Assembly (NCBI GenBank): GCA_031289775.1
Contig: JAITOY010000014.1
Coordinates: 1 to 41,888, forward strand
Reading direction: 5' to 3'
From: Synergistaceae bacterium
GTDB lineage: Bacteria > Synergistota > Synergistia > Synergistales > Synergistaceae
Length of the DNA: 41,888 nucleotides
This document shows, in pieces, positions 23,849-32,316 of this stretch; position 1 is the first letter of the stretch, and every line of letters starts with the position of its first letter. The notes under the pieces were generated by a model, which worked only from the letters and a program-made list of their open reading frames with translations, did no database searches and was not told where the DNA came from. A program made the position numbers and the translations under genes.

Positions 23849-25378
23849 ATGAGTGATATTTTGCTTGACGGAGGCAGTCTGCGCGTCGGGCGCCTTTTAT
23901 CAGTGACGATGGGGCGCGCTGGCGTCGCGGCCGATCCGGGGGCCATGAGGCGGGTCGAGGCGTCCAGGTTAGTGGTCGACGATCTCGTAGCGAAGGGTCG
24001 TCCAATGTACGGCATAAACACCGGCTTCGGCCGTTTCGCGGACGTTGCGGTTCCAGAGGAGGATCTGAACCAGCTTCAGATAAACCTCATCCTCTCCGAC
24101 GCCTGCGGCGTTGGGGTTCCACTCCCTAAGCGCGTCGTGCGAGGGATGCTTCTCATGCGCGCGAACTCCCTCTTGAGCGGACTCTCCGGCGTCAGGCCAA
24201 TCATCATAGAGACGATAATCGAGATGCTCAACAAGGGCGTACATCCCGTCATCCCGGAGAAGGGCTCCGTCGGATCGAGCGGCGACCTCTGCCCGCTCGC
24301 CCACATGGTTTTGCCGATGCTCGGCCTGGGCGAGGCCGAGTACATGGGGAGCGTGATGAGCGGGGAGAACGCGATGTTCCGGGCCGGCATCGGGACGATA
24401 ACCCTCCGGGCGAAGGAGGGGCTTGCCCTCATAAATGGGACGCAGTGCATGACCTCCATAATCGCCCACGCCCTCGCCGACTCGGAGATTTTGCTCAAAT
24501 CCGCCGACGTGACAGGCGCCCTCACTATGGAGTCGCTGCGCGGGATAATAAACGCATACGACCCCCGCATCCACAAGGCTCGCAGGCACTCGGGCCAGAT
24601 GGACGTCGCCGCGAACATGATGAGGCTCCTCGAAGGCAGCGAGTACACGACCAAGCAGGGCGAGCTGCGTATGCAGGACGCCTACTCCCTCCGCTGCATC
24701 CCGCAGATACATGGCGCGAGCCGGATTGCCGCCGCCTACGTCGCGTCCGTCGTCGAGAATGAGATGAACGCTGTTACGGACAACCCTCTCGTCTTCGCGG
24801 ACACTGGCGACGTCTACTCAGGCGGTAACTTCCACGGCCAGCCGGTCGCCATAGCCGCCGACACTTTGGGCATCGCCATGGCCGAGATCGGCGACGTCTC
24901 CGAGCGGCGAGTCGCCAAACTCGTTGACCCCGCCCTCAATCACGGCCTCCCTGCGTTTCTCGTCAAACACGGCGGCCTGAACTGCGGCTTCATGGTTCCC
25001 CAGTATGCCGCCGCCGCCCTCGTCTCCGAGAACAAGATACTCGCCCACCCGTCAAGCGTCGACTCCATCCCGACTTCCGCCGGCCAGGAGGATCACGTCA
25101 GCATGGGTACTATAGGCGCCCGAAAAGCCCAGACGATAGCTGATCACGTGAAAGCCGTCCTCGGCATAGAACTGATGTGCGCCGCCCAAGCCATTGACCT
25201 GCAGGAGCGGCGCCGAATGGGCGTCGGCACGTCCGCCGCATACGCCTTCATAAGGGAAAGAATTTCCGCCATGGACAACGACAGAATACTCTTCAAGGAG
25301 CAGCAATTGGCCGCCGAAATGGTCGGAACCGGGGCCCTCCTCGAAGCCGTGGAGCACGCCGCAGGCAAACTGGCGTAG
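23849..25378 (+). CDS. hutH: Histidine ammonia-lyase
   Basis: This 509-residue protein is in the aromatic amino acid ammonia-lyase family. It contains Tyr-Gly-Ile-Asn-Thr-Gly-Phe-Gly near residue 53. The cofactor-forming loop Gly-Ser-Val-Gly-Ser-Ser-Gly-Asp-Leu has Ser143-Ser144-Gly145 instead of the usual Ala-Ser-Gly precursor of the MIO group. Other elements are Leu-Ile-Asn-Gly-Thr-Gln and Asn-Pro-Leu-Val-Phe. It releases ammonia from L-histidine to give urocanate for HutU. The length matches the family. The ATG follows a GGGAGG site. It lies behind the racemase on the same strand, with no terminator between them. Confidence 0.93.
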   Translation: MSDILLDGGSLRVGRLLSVTMGRAGVAADPGAMRRVEASRLVVDDLVAKGRPMYGINTGFGRFADVAVPEEDLNQLQINLILSDACGVGVPLPKRVVRGMLLMRANSLLSGLSGVRPIIIETIIEMLNKGVHPVIPEKGSVGSSGDLCPLAHMVLPMLGLGEAEYMGSVMSGENAMFRAGIGTITLRAKEGLALINGTQCMTSIIAHALADSEILLKSADVTGALTMESLRGIINAYDPRIHKARRHSGQMDVAANMMRLLEGSEYTTKQGELRMQDAYSLRCIPQIHGASRIAAAYVASVVENEMNAVTDNPLVFADTGDVYSGGNFHGQPVAIAADTLGIAMAEIGDVSERRVAKLVDPALNHGLPAFLVKHGGLNCGFMVPQYAAAALVSENKILAHPSSVDSIPTSAGQEDHVSMGTIGARKAQTIADHVKAVLGIELMCAAQAIDLQERRRMGVGTSAAYAFIRERISAMDNDRILFKEQQLAAEMVGTGALLEAVEHAAGKLA

Positions 25379-25433
25379 TCCGTTGATGGGGGACATCCTT
25401 ACCCGATGGTCAAAGCGTGGCTGCTCTGCTTCC

Positions 25434-25922
25434 TCACCTCTGTCTCGGAAGCCTGAGCTTCCCCGCAACGTCCTGCGTCATATAAGATACAAAGAGGTTC
25501 TCGCTCGACGGGTTGAAGTTATAAAATATGCTCGACTCCCCTCCGAAACGCCAGTAGTAATTGTTTTCGCCGCGTTTGGACGGAGCGCTGTATGCGTGCT
25601 TCAGCGTCTCGAAGATGAGGCGCGCGTTCTCCTTCCCTTTTGAGAACACGATGACGCCGACGAGCCCCTTCTGCGAGTAGGCGTAGGCGATGTCCTTGAT
25701 GCCGGCCGTCCCCAAGTGCATCTCGTCGTTCATCTTCCTGTAATACTTTATCCCTTCTATTTCCTCGATGAATTTCGCGTAACCGAGCGACGAAAGGCCC
25801 GTCCCCCAGCGCAGTCCCCTGAAGCCCTCGAGCTCGTTCGCCCGCGCCTGAAGCGCGAAGTGTCCGCAAAGAAAAAAAACCGCGACGACACAAAAAAACG
25901 CCTTCACCCTTTTCACCCGCAT
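25434..25922 (-). CDS. Small exported protein of unknown function
   Basis: This protein of about 162 residues has a Lys/Arg-start signal peptide (hydrophobic core about residues 9-25, Ala-x-Ala near 26-28). A mature domain opens with Gly-Phe-Arg-Gly-Leu-Arg-Trp-Gly, and several aromatic residues occur near the C-terminus (Asn-Tyr-Tyr-Trp-Arg-Phe-Gly-Gly). The open frame continues about 48 codons upstream without a signal-like sequence, so I place the start at 25922. I do not recognise the family. It converges on hutH, with a 55-bp gap. Confidence 0.68.
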   Translation of the reverse strand: MRVKRVKAFFCVVAVFFLCGHFALQARANELEGFRGLRWGTGLSSLGYAKFIEEIEGIKYYRKMNDEMHLGTAGIKDIAYAYSQKGLVGVIVFSKGKENARLIFETLKHAYSAPSKRGENNYYWRFGGESSIFYNFNPSSENLFVSYMTQDVAGKLRLPRQR

Positions 25923-26095
25923 CCGCCCCCTCGTCTTTAATATCCAGCAAATTTTATCACAAAATGCCCCAGGACGACGGGTCGGCCTCGAACCCCTCAT
26001 AATTCTGGGAAATTGTGCTGTCCTAAGCTCGTAAAACTCGCCGCGGCCCTGTCCGGGGAGGGGCAATGACAGTGTGCATCGGAGCGGCCCTGCGG

Positions 26096-26797
26096 CTACT
26101 TCGCCAGTTTAGATAACTTGTTCAGTTCGCTGATGAGCTGTTTTACCTTTGCGCCGTCCGCTTTGTGCGCCAAGGCAGTTTTTGCGTCGGTCGCTTTGCC
26201 CCAGTAGGCCTTGTTCGCGTCACCGTTTACGTTTATCGTGGAGCCGCTCAGTGCGAGTCCGGCGAACAGGCCTTTCGACATCGAGTAGCTGTATATGGAC
26301 GCCTGAGCGCGCGAGTCCGTAGCGGCGCCTGCGTCGCGGCCCACTGGGCCGGCGGCTACGCTGATATCCCCGCCTAGTTTGAAGCTTTTCCCGCCAGTGA
26401 ACGCCAGGAGCCCATCGTCGTTTATTATAACGAGTACGAGCCCCACCTCCTTCACCCCGATCTGAAGGCCGAACGACCCGCCTACTATGGACGCGAAGGA
26501 GGGGCCGCCCCATCCGTCGCCTTGTTTGACGAACACCACGCCCTCGCCGCTCATGCCGCCGATTCCAAGGCCAGCCTGTATGACGCTCGGGAATATCGCT
26601 ACGCCTTTCGCCGACTTCAGCGTGTCCGCTAGCGAGCTTGCGTCCTTCTGGCCCTGCATCTCCTGCATGAGTTTTGTCGACATGTTGATATGTTTTTCGT
26701 GCTGCGCCTCGGCCCACGCCGTAGGCGCGGCAACGAACAGCGCCGCGATGGCGAGCGCGAAAAATCCTGTGGCTGCGCGTGCTTTTCTAAACATCAT
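26096..26797 (-). CDS. SYLF-domain lipid-binding protein (Ysc84/actin-binding type)
   Basis: This protein of about 233 residues has a signal peptide (core about residues 10-26, Ala-Trp-Ala end). A SYLF/Ysc84 domain follows, containing Ala-Lys-Gly-Val-Ala-Ile-Phe-Pro, Gly-Gly-Ser-Phe-Gly-Leu-Gln-Ile-Gly and Gly-Pro-Val-Gly-Arg-Asp-Ala. Then comes a Tyr-Ser-x-Ser-Lys-Gly-Leu-Phe-Ala-Gly segment that is diagnostic for the family. Bacterial members are envelope proteins proposed to bind phosphoinositides or other lipids; their role is poorly defined. The start at 26797 has GAGGAG nine bases upstream, whereas the frame extends further without a signal peptide. It lies 25 bp after the next minus-strand gene and is probably co-transcribed with it. 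Confidence 0.87.
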   Translation of the reverse strand: MMFRKARAATGFFALAIAALFVAAPTAWAEAQHEKHINMSTKLMQEMQGQKDASSLADTLKSAKGVAIFPSVIQAGLGIGGMSGEGVVFVKQGDGWGGPSFASIVGGSFGLQIGVKEVGLVLVIINDDGLLAFTGGKSFKLGGDISVAAGPVGRDAGAATDSRAQASIYSYSMSKGLFAGLALSGSTINVNGDANKAYWGKATDAKTALAHKADGAKVKQLISELNKLSKLAK

Positions 26798-26822
26798 GAC
26801 CGTCATCTCCTCAAGTTTGCCC

Positions 26823-27398
26823 TCAAAATCCGTACTTGCCGCTGTCCATTCGCGCGTCCCTAATGCCGGAGAGGAGCGTGACGCCATTTGACAGCTCCTT
26901 CTCCATCTTTGCGATCACCAGCCACTTTTCGCCGATGTCCCTCCACTCGGCCTCCTCTTTTCCATGAAACTCGCCTCCCCTGCCGAAAAACTTCCTGCCC
27001 TCGCTCGTGAGCTGCCCGAAGATCATCTGCTGATCTCTTTTGCTAACCGTGATCCATGTTATTCTCGCCGCCCTCACGACGAGACCGTCATGGAGCACGT
27101 CAAAAACCCACTTGTCCTTCTCCGTTCCCCAGCGCCGCACCTTTATCCCTGTTTTCGCGTCGACGGTTCGCTCAGTCGCGTGAACTCCGAGAAACTTGAC
27201 GGCGTCCGCAACATCCTCGCCCGGCGGAATTTTACGCAACAGAGTGAACGCCCCGGACGCGGAGAGGTTCGCGAACGACGCAGAAGCAAAAAACGCTATC
27301 GCCAGAAGAGCAGCTATCAGCGCTAAAAATTTCCTCGTATTTTTTAGTCCATTACGGTTCCGGTTATTTTGTGATTTCTGTCCGGAAATATTTTTCAT
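26823..27398 (-). CDS. Exported protein of unknown function
   Basis: This protein of about 191 residues has a long basic N-terminus and a signal-peptide core (about residues 23-42, ending Ala-Ser-Phe-Ala). A mature part with many Lys, Arg and Trp residues follows (Arg-Arg-Trp-Gly-Thr-Glu-Lys-Asp-Lys-Trp-Val-Phe). Start placement is uncertain: the ATG at 27398 directly follows a run of five G, which is too close for normal spacing, and no better codon is visible. The family is unknown. It is the first gene of a two-gene unit with the SYLF gene and is divergent from the RNA phosphodiesterase gene. Confidence 0.62.
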   Translation of the reverse strand: MKNISGQKSQNNRNRNGLKNTRKFLALIAALLAIAFFASASFANLSASGAFTLLRKIPPGEDVADAVKFLGVHATERTVDAKTGIKVRRWGTEKDKWVFDVLHDGLVVRAARITWITVSKRDQQMIFGQLTSEGRKFFGRGGEFHGKEEAEWRDIGEKWLVIAKMEKELSNGVTLLSGIRDARMDSGKYGF

Positions 27399-27480
27399 CC
27401 CCCAGTCGTCAAAGAAACGCAATAAATTATATAATTTAGTCAATATAACACATAACCAATTATTAATGGAGGGTATATTT

Positions 27481-28056
27481 TTGGATATACAGAGGCGTTT
27501 TATAAGGAGTTTCGTCTGCGTAAAACCGCCGCGCGACGTCGGGGAGGCCATATCGAGCTGGATAGCCGGCCTCGGGTGTTTCGGGAATTACAGGTGGGTT
27601 TCGCGAGAGCAGATACACATAACGCTGCGTTTTTTGGGGGAGGCCGAGCCGTCGCTCGCGCAGAAGATGGACACTGCTCTCTCGTTCATCGGCGGGCTTG
27701 ACGAGTTTGACGTGGCGCTCGCCGGGAGCGGAGGTTTTCCAAACATGTCGCGCCCGAGGGCACTCTGGCTCGCTGTGGCGGACGGCGCGGGAGATCTCTC
27801 CAAGCTTGCGTCGAGGGTCGAGCAGGCGGCCCGAAGCTCGGGTTTTGCTCCGAACCCGCAATCCGGAAGGAAGTTCAATGCGCACCTCACGATCGCCCGC
27901 GCCAGGTCAGACGCGCCGCCGTTGGAGGATCTGGTCAGGGAGCTGAAGAGTGCCCCGTCGTTCTCCTGGCGGTGCCGGAGTTTCTTATTGATGAAAAGCA
28001 CCCTGACCCCTGAGGGCGCTATCCACACCCCGCTGCGCGAGTACCCTCTCGGTTGA
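27481..28056 (+). CDS. thpR: RNA 2',3'-cyclic phosphodiesterase (2H family)
   Basis: This protein of about 191 residues begins with the family-typical Arg-Arg-Phe-Ile-Arg-Ser-Phe and carries the two catalytic His-x-Thr motifs: His46 in His-Ile-Thr-Leu-Arg-Phe-Leu-Gly and His135 in His-Leu-Thr-Ile-Ala-Arg. These define the 2H phosphoesterase superfamily, ThpR/LigT branch. It hydrolyses 2',3'-cyclic phosphate ends and can ligate tRNA halves in vitro. I chose TTG at 27481 because GGAGGG (27468-27473) is correctly spaced for it. The ATG at 27466 overlaps that site. Confidence 0.9.
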   Translation: MDIQRRFIRSFVCVKPPRDVGEAISSWIAGLGCFGNYRWVSREQIHITLRFLGEAEPSLAQKMDTALSFIGGLDEFDVALAGSGGFPNMSRPRALWLAVADGAGDLSKLASRVEQAARSSGFAPNPQSGRKFNAHLTIARARSDAPPLEDLVRELKSAPSFSWRCRSFLLMKSTLTPEGAIHTPLREYPLG

Positions 28057-28117
28057 CGCCCATTGCAACGAGCGGTCATATCCTCTATTATGTGCCTGTT
28101 ACGGAAAAATAGGGGGT

Positions 28118-29719
28118 ATGTACATGGCGCCAAGGGGTAGGGATAGGGAAGAGTCGAAAATTTTTAAAAAAAACATAGAAGAGGAGCGGCCGGTCGGGAT
28201 AGCAAGCCTGTCCGCCGCGTCGTTTCTGTGCGGGATGTGCGTGATGGTGCTCGAGATGGCTGGTTCTCGCGTCGTTGCGCCCTACATGGGCACGTCGCTT
28301 ATCGTCTGGACGTCGCTGATAGGGATAATAATGGCGAGTCTCACACTAGGCTACTGGCTTGGCGGGAGGGTCGCCGACAAAAGGCCTCAGCCAGGGCTGC
28401 TCGCGAGGATTATCATATCGGCCGCGATCGTGACAGCGATCGTGGGGCTATGGGCGAATACGCTTCTGGCCGCACTCGCGTCCAGCGCGCCAAACGTCTA
28501 TGTGGGGTCGATAATCGCCTCCATCTGTCTTTTTGCGCTGCCGAGCGCTCTCCTCGGCATGGTTTCGCCGTTTATCGTGCGCCTGGCGATCAACAATCTC
28601 GGTTCAGCCGGCGCGACAGTGGGGCGATTTTCCGCCCTGTCGTCGGCCGGCAGCATCCTCGGGACGTTCCTCGGCGGATTTGTCCTCATATCCCTTTTTT
28701 CGTCGCGGACTATAATCTTTTTGGTCGCGGCTGCGCTGGCAACTGTAGCCCTCCTGCTTCAGGGCACGAGGTGGAAAGTTCTTGCGCCGGCGGCGCTTAT
28801 ATCGATATGTCTTGGAATACTGAGCGAGGCAGGTGTTTTGCCGATGGCGCTGGAAAGCGAAAAAACTGAGAACAAGCACTATGGTATCGTAAACGTGGAT
28901 GATATAGACACCCCATACAATACGATAAAAATAATGGAGATATCCTCCGATATCAGGGGAGGGGGCAGGAAGATCCGCATTCTTCAGACCGACCCGATGG
29001 GGGCGCAGTCGCTCATGTACCTCGACAATCCGCCGGAGCTTTACAGCGACTATACGAAGTTCTACGACCTCGCTTTTCACTACAAGCGGGACGTTAAAAA
29101 CGTGCTGATGCTCGGTGGCGGGGGCTACTGCGTACCGAGGCACATCACTGAGACGAGACCGGAAGTTTCAGTCGATATAGTTGAGCTGGATCCTGGAGTG
29201 ACCGCTGTGGCTCGCAAATACTTCAACCTCGAGGACAGGCGCGGCCAGGTTATTTACCACGAGGACGCCCGCCAGTTCCTCAACCGCGAGGTGGCGTCCG
29301 GCGAACGAAAGTACGACGCGATTTTTGAGGACGTCTTTGGCTCGTCGTACAATATACCTTTCCACATGACCACCGCGGAGTGCATGGCAAGGATACGCGA
29401 GCTTCTTGTCCCGGACGGAGTGTTTGTCGTCAATGTAATATCCTCGATCGACGGCGAGCTGTTCAGCGGAATTTACTCCAGCATAGCGGTTTCGTTTCCC
29501 ACTGTGATGATATTCCCGGCGACGTATCCTAACATGGGATCCGTCCGTCAGAACGTCATGATAGTGGCACTTGCGTCTGGCGCCGTGCCGGATAACGCTC
29601 CAGAGAACGACTATATAACCGGTCTCCTGGCCCACAGGTGGACTAAGAGCTTCGCCCCAAAAATCTCCGCCTTCACCGACGCTTTTGCGCCGGTCGAAAG
29701 GTATTCCCTGCGACTGTAA
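28118..29719 (+). CDS. Membrane-fused spermidine-synthase-like protein
   Basis: This 533-residue protein has an N-terminal half with about seven membrane helices (about residues 28-245). A Leu-Gly-Tyr-Trp-Leu-Gly-Gly-Arg-Val-Ala-Asp loop there is typical of MFS-like modules fused to SpeE. The C-terminal half is a Rossmann methyltransferase-like spermidine synthase domain (about 290-500) with Met-Leu-Gly-Gly-Gly-Gly-Tyr and Val-Glu-Leu-Asp-Pro-Gly-Val. The short Asp-x-x-x-x-Asp segment expected of aminopropyltransferases reads Ile-Phe-Glu-Asp-Val-Phe-Gly. No speD is nearby. Substrate and direction of any transport are unknown. A GGGGGT site precedes two possible starts (28118 and 28124). Confidence 0.88.
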   Translation: MYMAPRGRDREESKIFKKNIEEERPVGIASLSAASFLCGMCVMVLEMAGSRVVAPYMGTSLIVWTSLIGIIMASLTLGYWLGGRVADKRPQPGLLARIIISAAIVTAIVGLWANTLLAALASSAPNVYVGSIIASICLFALPSALLGMVSPFIVRLAINNLGSAGATVGRFSALSSAGSILGTFLGGFVLISLFSSRTIIFLVAAALATVALLLQGTRWKVLAPAALISICLGILSEAGVLPMALESEKTENKHYGIVNVDDIDTPYNTIKIMEISSDIRGGGRKIRILQTDPMGAQSLMYLDNPPELYSDYTKFYDLAFHYKRDVKNVLMLGGGGYCVPRHITETRPEVSVDIVELDPGVTAVARKYFNLEDRRGQVIYHEDARQFLNREVASGERKYDAIFEDVFGSSYNIPFHMTTAECMARIRELLVPDGVFVVNVISSIDGELFSGIYSSIAVSFPTVMIFPATYPNMGSVRQNVMIVALASGAVPDNAPENDYITGLLAHRWTKSFAPKISAFTDAFAPVERYSLRL

Positions 29720-29820
29720 CAGAATAGTATGCTATCTGAACGGAGTCAAAAAGCTTCTTGCGGAACTGGAGTCCGATTACACGGCGAGGAAGACAAGCGA
29801 GACTAATTCAATTTCTGGCG

Positions 29821-30996
29821 TCAGGCGGCCTCCCCAGGCACAGCCATACCGTCCTTGCTCTTGATGAACTCCTCCTCCAGGGCAGCGGAGAAGATTGTGT
29901 ATTCCATTTTTGTAGTCCCGTTGTAGAAGAACAGCCCAGCTTTTACCTTCGGGTGGAGCGCCTGGCGAATAGCGTCGTCGAATAATTCCTGCGGCATAGC
30001 GACGAGTCTGTTCAACAGAACCTTCGCGCCGGCGAGCGGGGTCTCTGGAAGTATTAGCTGTATTCGTCTGTCAGGGAGCAAAAAACCGCAGTCTGGGATG
30101 CGCAGCGCTTGCTTGACCCGCGTGGCGAAAGCCACAAACAGCATGTAGCCCTGCTCCTCCGAGATCGTTATGTCGCTCGACGGGCTGAAAATGAGATCGA
30201 GCATTATGCCAGCTACCGACCTCTTGTAGCGCTGGGAGCGTGATATCTCCTGCGGTCCCCTCAAAATGCGATACTCCTCGACGTAAAGCCCGGTATCGTT
30301 GTCGAATATGGCGATTCCCTGATGGCTGGCCTTGACTGGTTCCATATTTGCCGCCGGTTTGCCATCCGGTGTCGGGAGCAACGAGAAGTAGTATCTCGCC
30401 CCCTCCTTTATCTGGGATATCCACCACTTGCCAGAGCCGAAAACGACGCTATCCTGATCGATCGGGATCAAGTCGCTTATGACCTCGCCTACGATCGCAT
30501 CCTCCTCCATTCCGGCGGCATCGCAGAACTTCTGAGTCGTGGCAACGACAACGCCTTTGGCGTCCGTGACACATATAGGAGTCTCGAACTTCGAGAGAAG
30601 GCTGTCTATGCGCTCTCTTACATCTCCGTTTTCGGCGTCGGGATCATCGTTGCGCAATCCGCCCTGCGCTGCGGCGCCGCTCGTCGCGTAAAAAAACGAG
30701 AGAGAAAGGCCTATGACAAAAAGCACGAGCCCTATCCACGATAAAAAGACCGAACCGGATTGAAGCGACATAACGGCGAGTAACATGCCCTGAGCCAGGA
30801 AATTTACGCCGGGGTTGTTCACGCTTTCTCTTTTTGAAATGAAAAAAGCGGAGAGACAGCACAGGCAGACATAAGCCGCTATCACTGCGCCCCAGATAAC
30901 TGCCGGTAACGGGACGGCCGCCTCTCCGTTGTGAAATATTGCTGTTGGAATCAAAAACAAAAGGGAAATAACAGGCGGAAAAAAGAACCATTTCAT
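29821..30996 (-). CDS. Membrane PAS protein with degenerate GGDEF-like domain
   Basis: This 391-residue protein has four hydrophobic helices (about residues 5-128) and a PAS-like domain (about 145-240, with Ile-Cys-Val-Thr-Asp-Ala-Lys-Gly-Val-Val). The C-terminal region (about 250-375) follows the diguanylate cyclase pattern: an Arg-Tyr-Lys-Arg-Ser start, Leu-Phe-Val-Ala-Phe-Ala helix, and Leu-Pro-Glu-Thr-Pro-Leu-Ala-Gly-Ala after the active-site turn. The Gly-Gly-Asp-Glu-Phe turn itself is replaced by a segment around Leu-Pro-Asp-Arg-Arg. It is therefore unlikely to make cyclic-di-GMP and may be a receptor or scaffold. About 100 bp separate it from the convergent upstream neighbour. Confidence 0.7.
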   Translation of the reverse strand: MKWFFFPPVISLLFLIPTAIFHNGEAAVPLPAVIWGAVIAAYVCLCCLSAFFISKRESVNNPGVNFLAQGMLLAVMSLQSGSVFLSWIGLVLFVIGLSLSFFYATSGAAAQGGLRNDDPDAENGDVRERIDSLLSKFETPICVTDAKGVVVATTQKFCDAAGMEEDAIVGEVISDLIPIDQDSVVFGSGKWWISQIKEGARYYFSLLPTPDGKPAANMEPVKASHQGIAIFDNDTGLYVEEYRILRGPQEISRSQRYKRSVAGIMLDLIFSPSSDITISEEQGYMLFVAFATRVKQALRIPDCGFLLPDRRIQLILPETPLAGAKVLLNRLVAMPQELFDDAIRQALHPKVKAGLFFYNGTTKMEYTIFSAALEEEFIKSKDGMAVPGEAA

Positions 30997-31200
30997 TTTA
31001 ATAGCACCAACCCTTCATCCTTGAACCTATTGAAAATTTGCATCCTGCCGCAATATTATAACACGCTATCCCAAATAAAAAATAAATGCTATCGCCGGAG
31101 ATGCGGAACTTTACTATATTAATTTCGGCGATCTGAGGACGTGATAGAATAGGCGGGGTAATGATCAGCCATTTTTGTATAAAAAACGTCAGGGAGTTGG

Positions 31201-32301
31201 ATGCGTATGCTTCATTGCGGTATAGTTGGCCTTCCGCTGAGTGGCAAGACCACGATCTTCAACGTGATAACCCGGGCGGGCGCCGAGGTCAAGCCCTACG
31301 CGGGCGGGCGCACCGACCCTAACCGGGCTGTCGTGGGCGTGCCGGACGGGCGTTTCGACAGGCTTGTTGATGTGCATGTCCCCAAGAAGGAGACGCCGGC
31401 CCAGGTGGAGTTCGTCGATCTCGCCGGGCTGTCGAGAGGGGCTGGAAAGGGCGAGGGCCTCGGCAACGCGTTCCTTTCGTTCGTCGCCGACGCTGACGCC
31501 CTGATCCACGTCATACGGTGTTTCGACAACGCGGGGGTTCCTCACCCGGAGGGGAGTGTAGACCCGCTGCGAGACCTCGAAATACTCGAACTGGAGCTGA
31601 TATTCAGGGATCTCTCCGTCGTGGAAAACCGGCTTGGGAAGCTCAGGTCGAAAAAAAAGCTCCTGCCGGAGGAGAGCGCGGAGAAAGGTCTTCTGGAGCG
31701 TTGTCTCGACCGCTTAACCGGTGAAAAACCGATACGCGGGCTCGATATGACGCAGGAGGAGGCAAGGTTTCTGAGGGGTTTTGCTTTCGTCACGTCCAAG
31801 CCGCAGATAATCGCGCTCAACATGGACGAGTCCCAGCCTGGCCTCTCTTCCCTCCCGAACTGGGACACTTTGCGCCGGAGCATCGAAGAGCGCGGATTGA
31901 GCATGGTCGGCATTTACGGTCGCCTCGAGATGGATCTTTTGGATTTATCCCCAGAGGAGGCGGCCGAGTTCACCGAGGGGCTCTCCATAGATGAGCCTGC
32001 CAGAGACAGGCTCATCTCCGAGGCATATAGGACGCTGGGCCTTATCAGCTTTTTCACCTGCGGTCCGGACGAGGTGAGGGCCTGGACCCTGCGCGACGGA
32101 GAGAACGCGGTTGACGCCGCCGGAGCTATTCACAGCGACCTAGCGAGGGGGTTCATCCGCGCCGTAGTCGTCTCTTACGACGACTACACAGAGAATGGCG
32201 ACTCCATGGCCAACTGCCGGGACGCAGGGGTTCTCCGCCAGGAGGGCAAGGATTACAGAGTCAGGGATGGAGACATCATAGAGATAAGATTCAACGTATA
32301 A
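31201..32301 (+). CDS. ychF: Redox-responsive ATPase YchF (Obg-family, ATP-preferring)
   Basis: This 366-residue P-loop protein has Gly10-Leu-Pro-Leu-Ser-Gly-Lys-Thr-Thr18, Switch II as Asp-Leu-Ala-Gly-Leu, and Asn-Met-Asp-Glu in place of the GTP-specific Asn-Lys-x-Asp. That substitution is the hallmark of the ATP preference of YchF. A coiled-coil insert (about 135-190) and the C-terminal TGS domain (about 280-366, ending in Arg-Asp-Gly-Asp-Ile-Ile-Glu) follow. It associates with ribosomes and responds to oxidative stress in other bacteria. The stop is 15 bp before the ROK gene, and the HAD gene follows, so these are probably one operon. Confidence 0.95.
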   Translation: MRMLHCGIVGLPLSGKTTIFNVITRAGAEVKPYAGGRTDPNRAVVGVPDGRFDRLVDVHVPKKETPAQVEFVDLAGLSRGAGKGEGLGNAFLSFVADADALIHVIRCFDNAGVPHPEGSVDPLRDLEILELELIFRDLSVVENRLGKLRSKKKLLPEESAEKGLLERCLDRLTGEKPIRGLDMTQEEARFLRGFAFVTSKPQIIALNMDESQPGLSSLPNWDTLRRSIEERGLSMVGIYGRLEMDLLDLSPEEAAEFTEGLSIDEPARDRLISEAYRTLGLISFFTCGPDEVRAWTLRDGENAVDAAGAIHSDLARGFIRAVVVSYDDYTENGDSMANCRDAGVLRQEGKDYRVRDGDIIEIRFNV

Positions 32302-32316
32302 AGGGGGTTTCTCGCT

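Noticed and set aside
25960-26020. Possible tRNA T-arm (GGTTCGAGG on the minus strand)
   Set aside because: The flanking bases do not form the T-stem, and no acceptor or anticodon stem could be paired.
29720-29820. Short open plus-strand stretch after the SpeE-like gene
   Set aside because: About 35 codons look protein-like, but there is no start codon or ribosome binding site, and the frame ends inside the opposite gene. It is too short to call.
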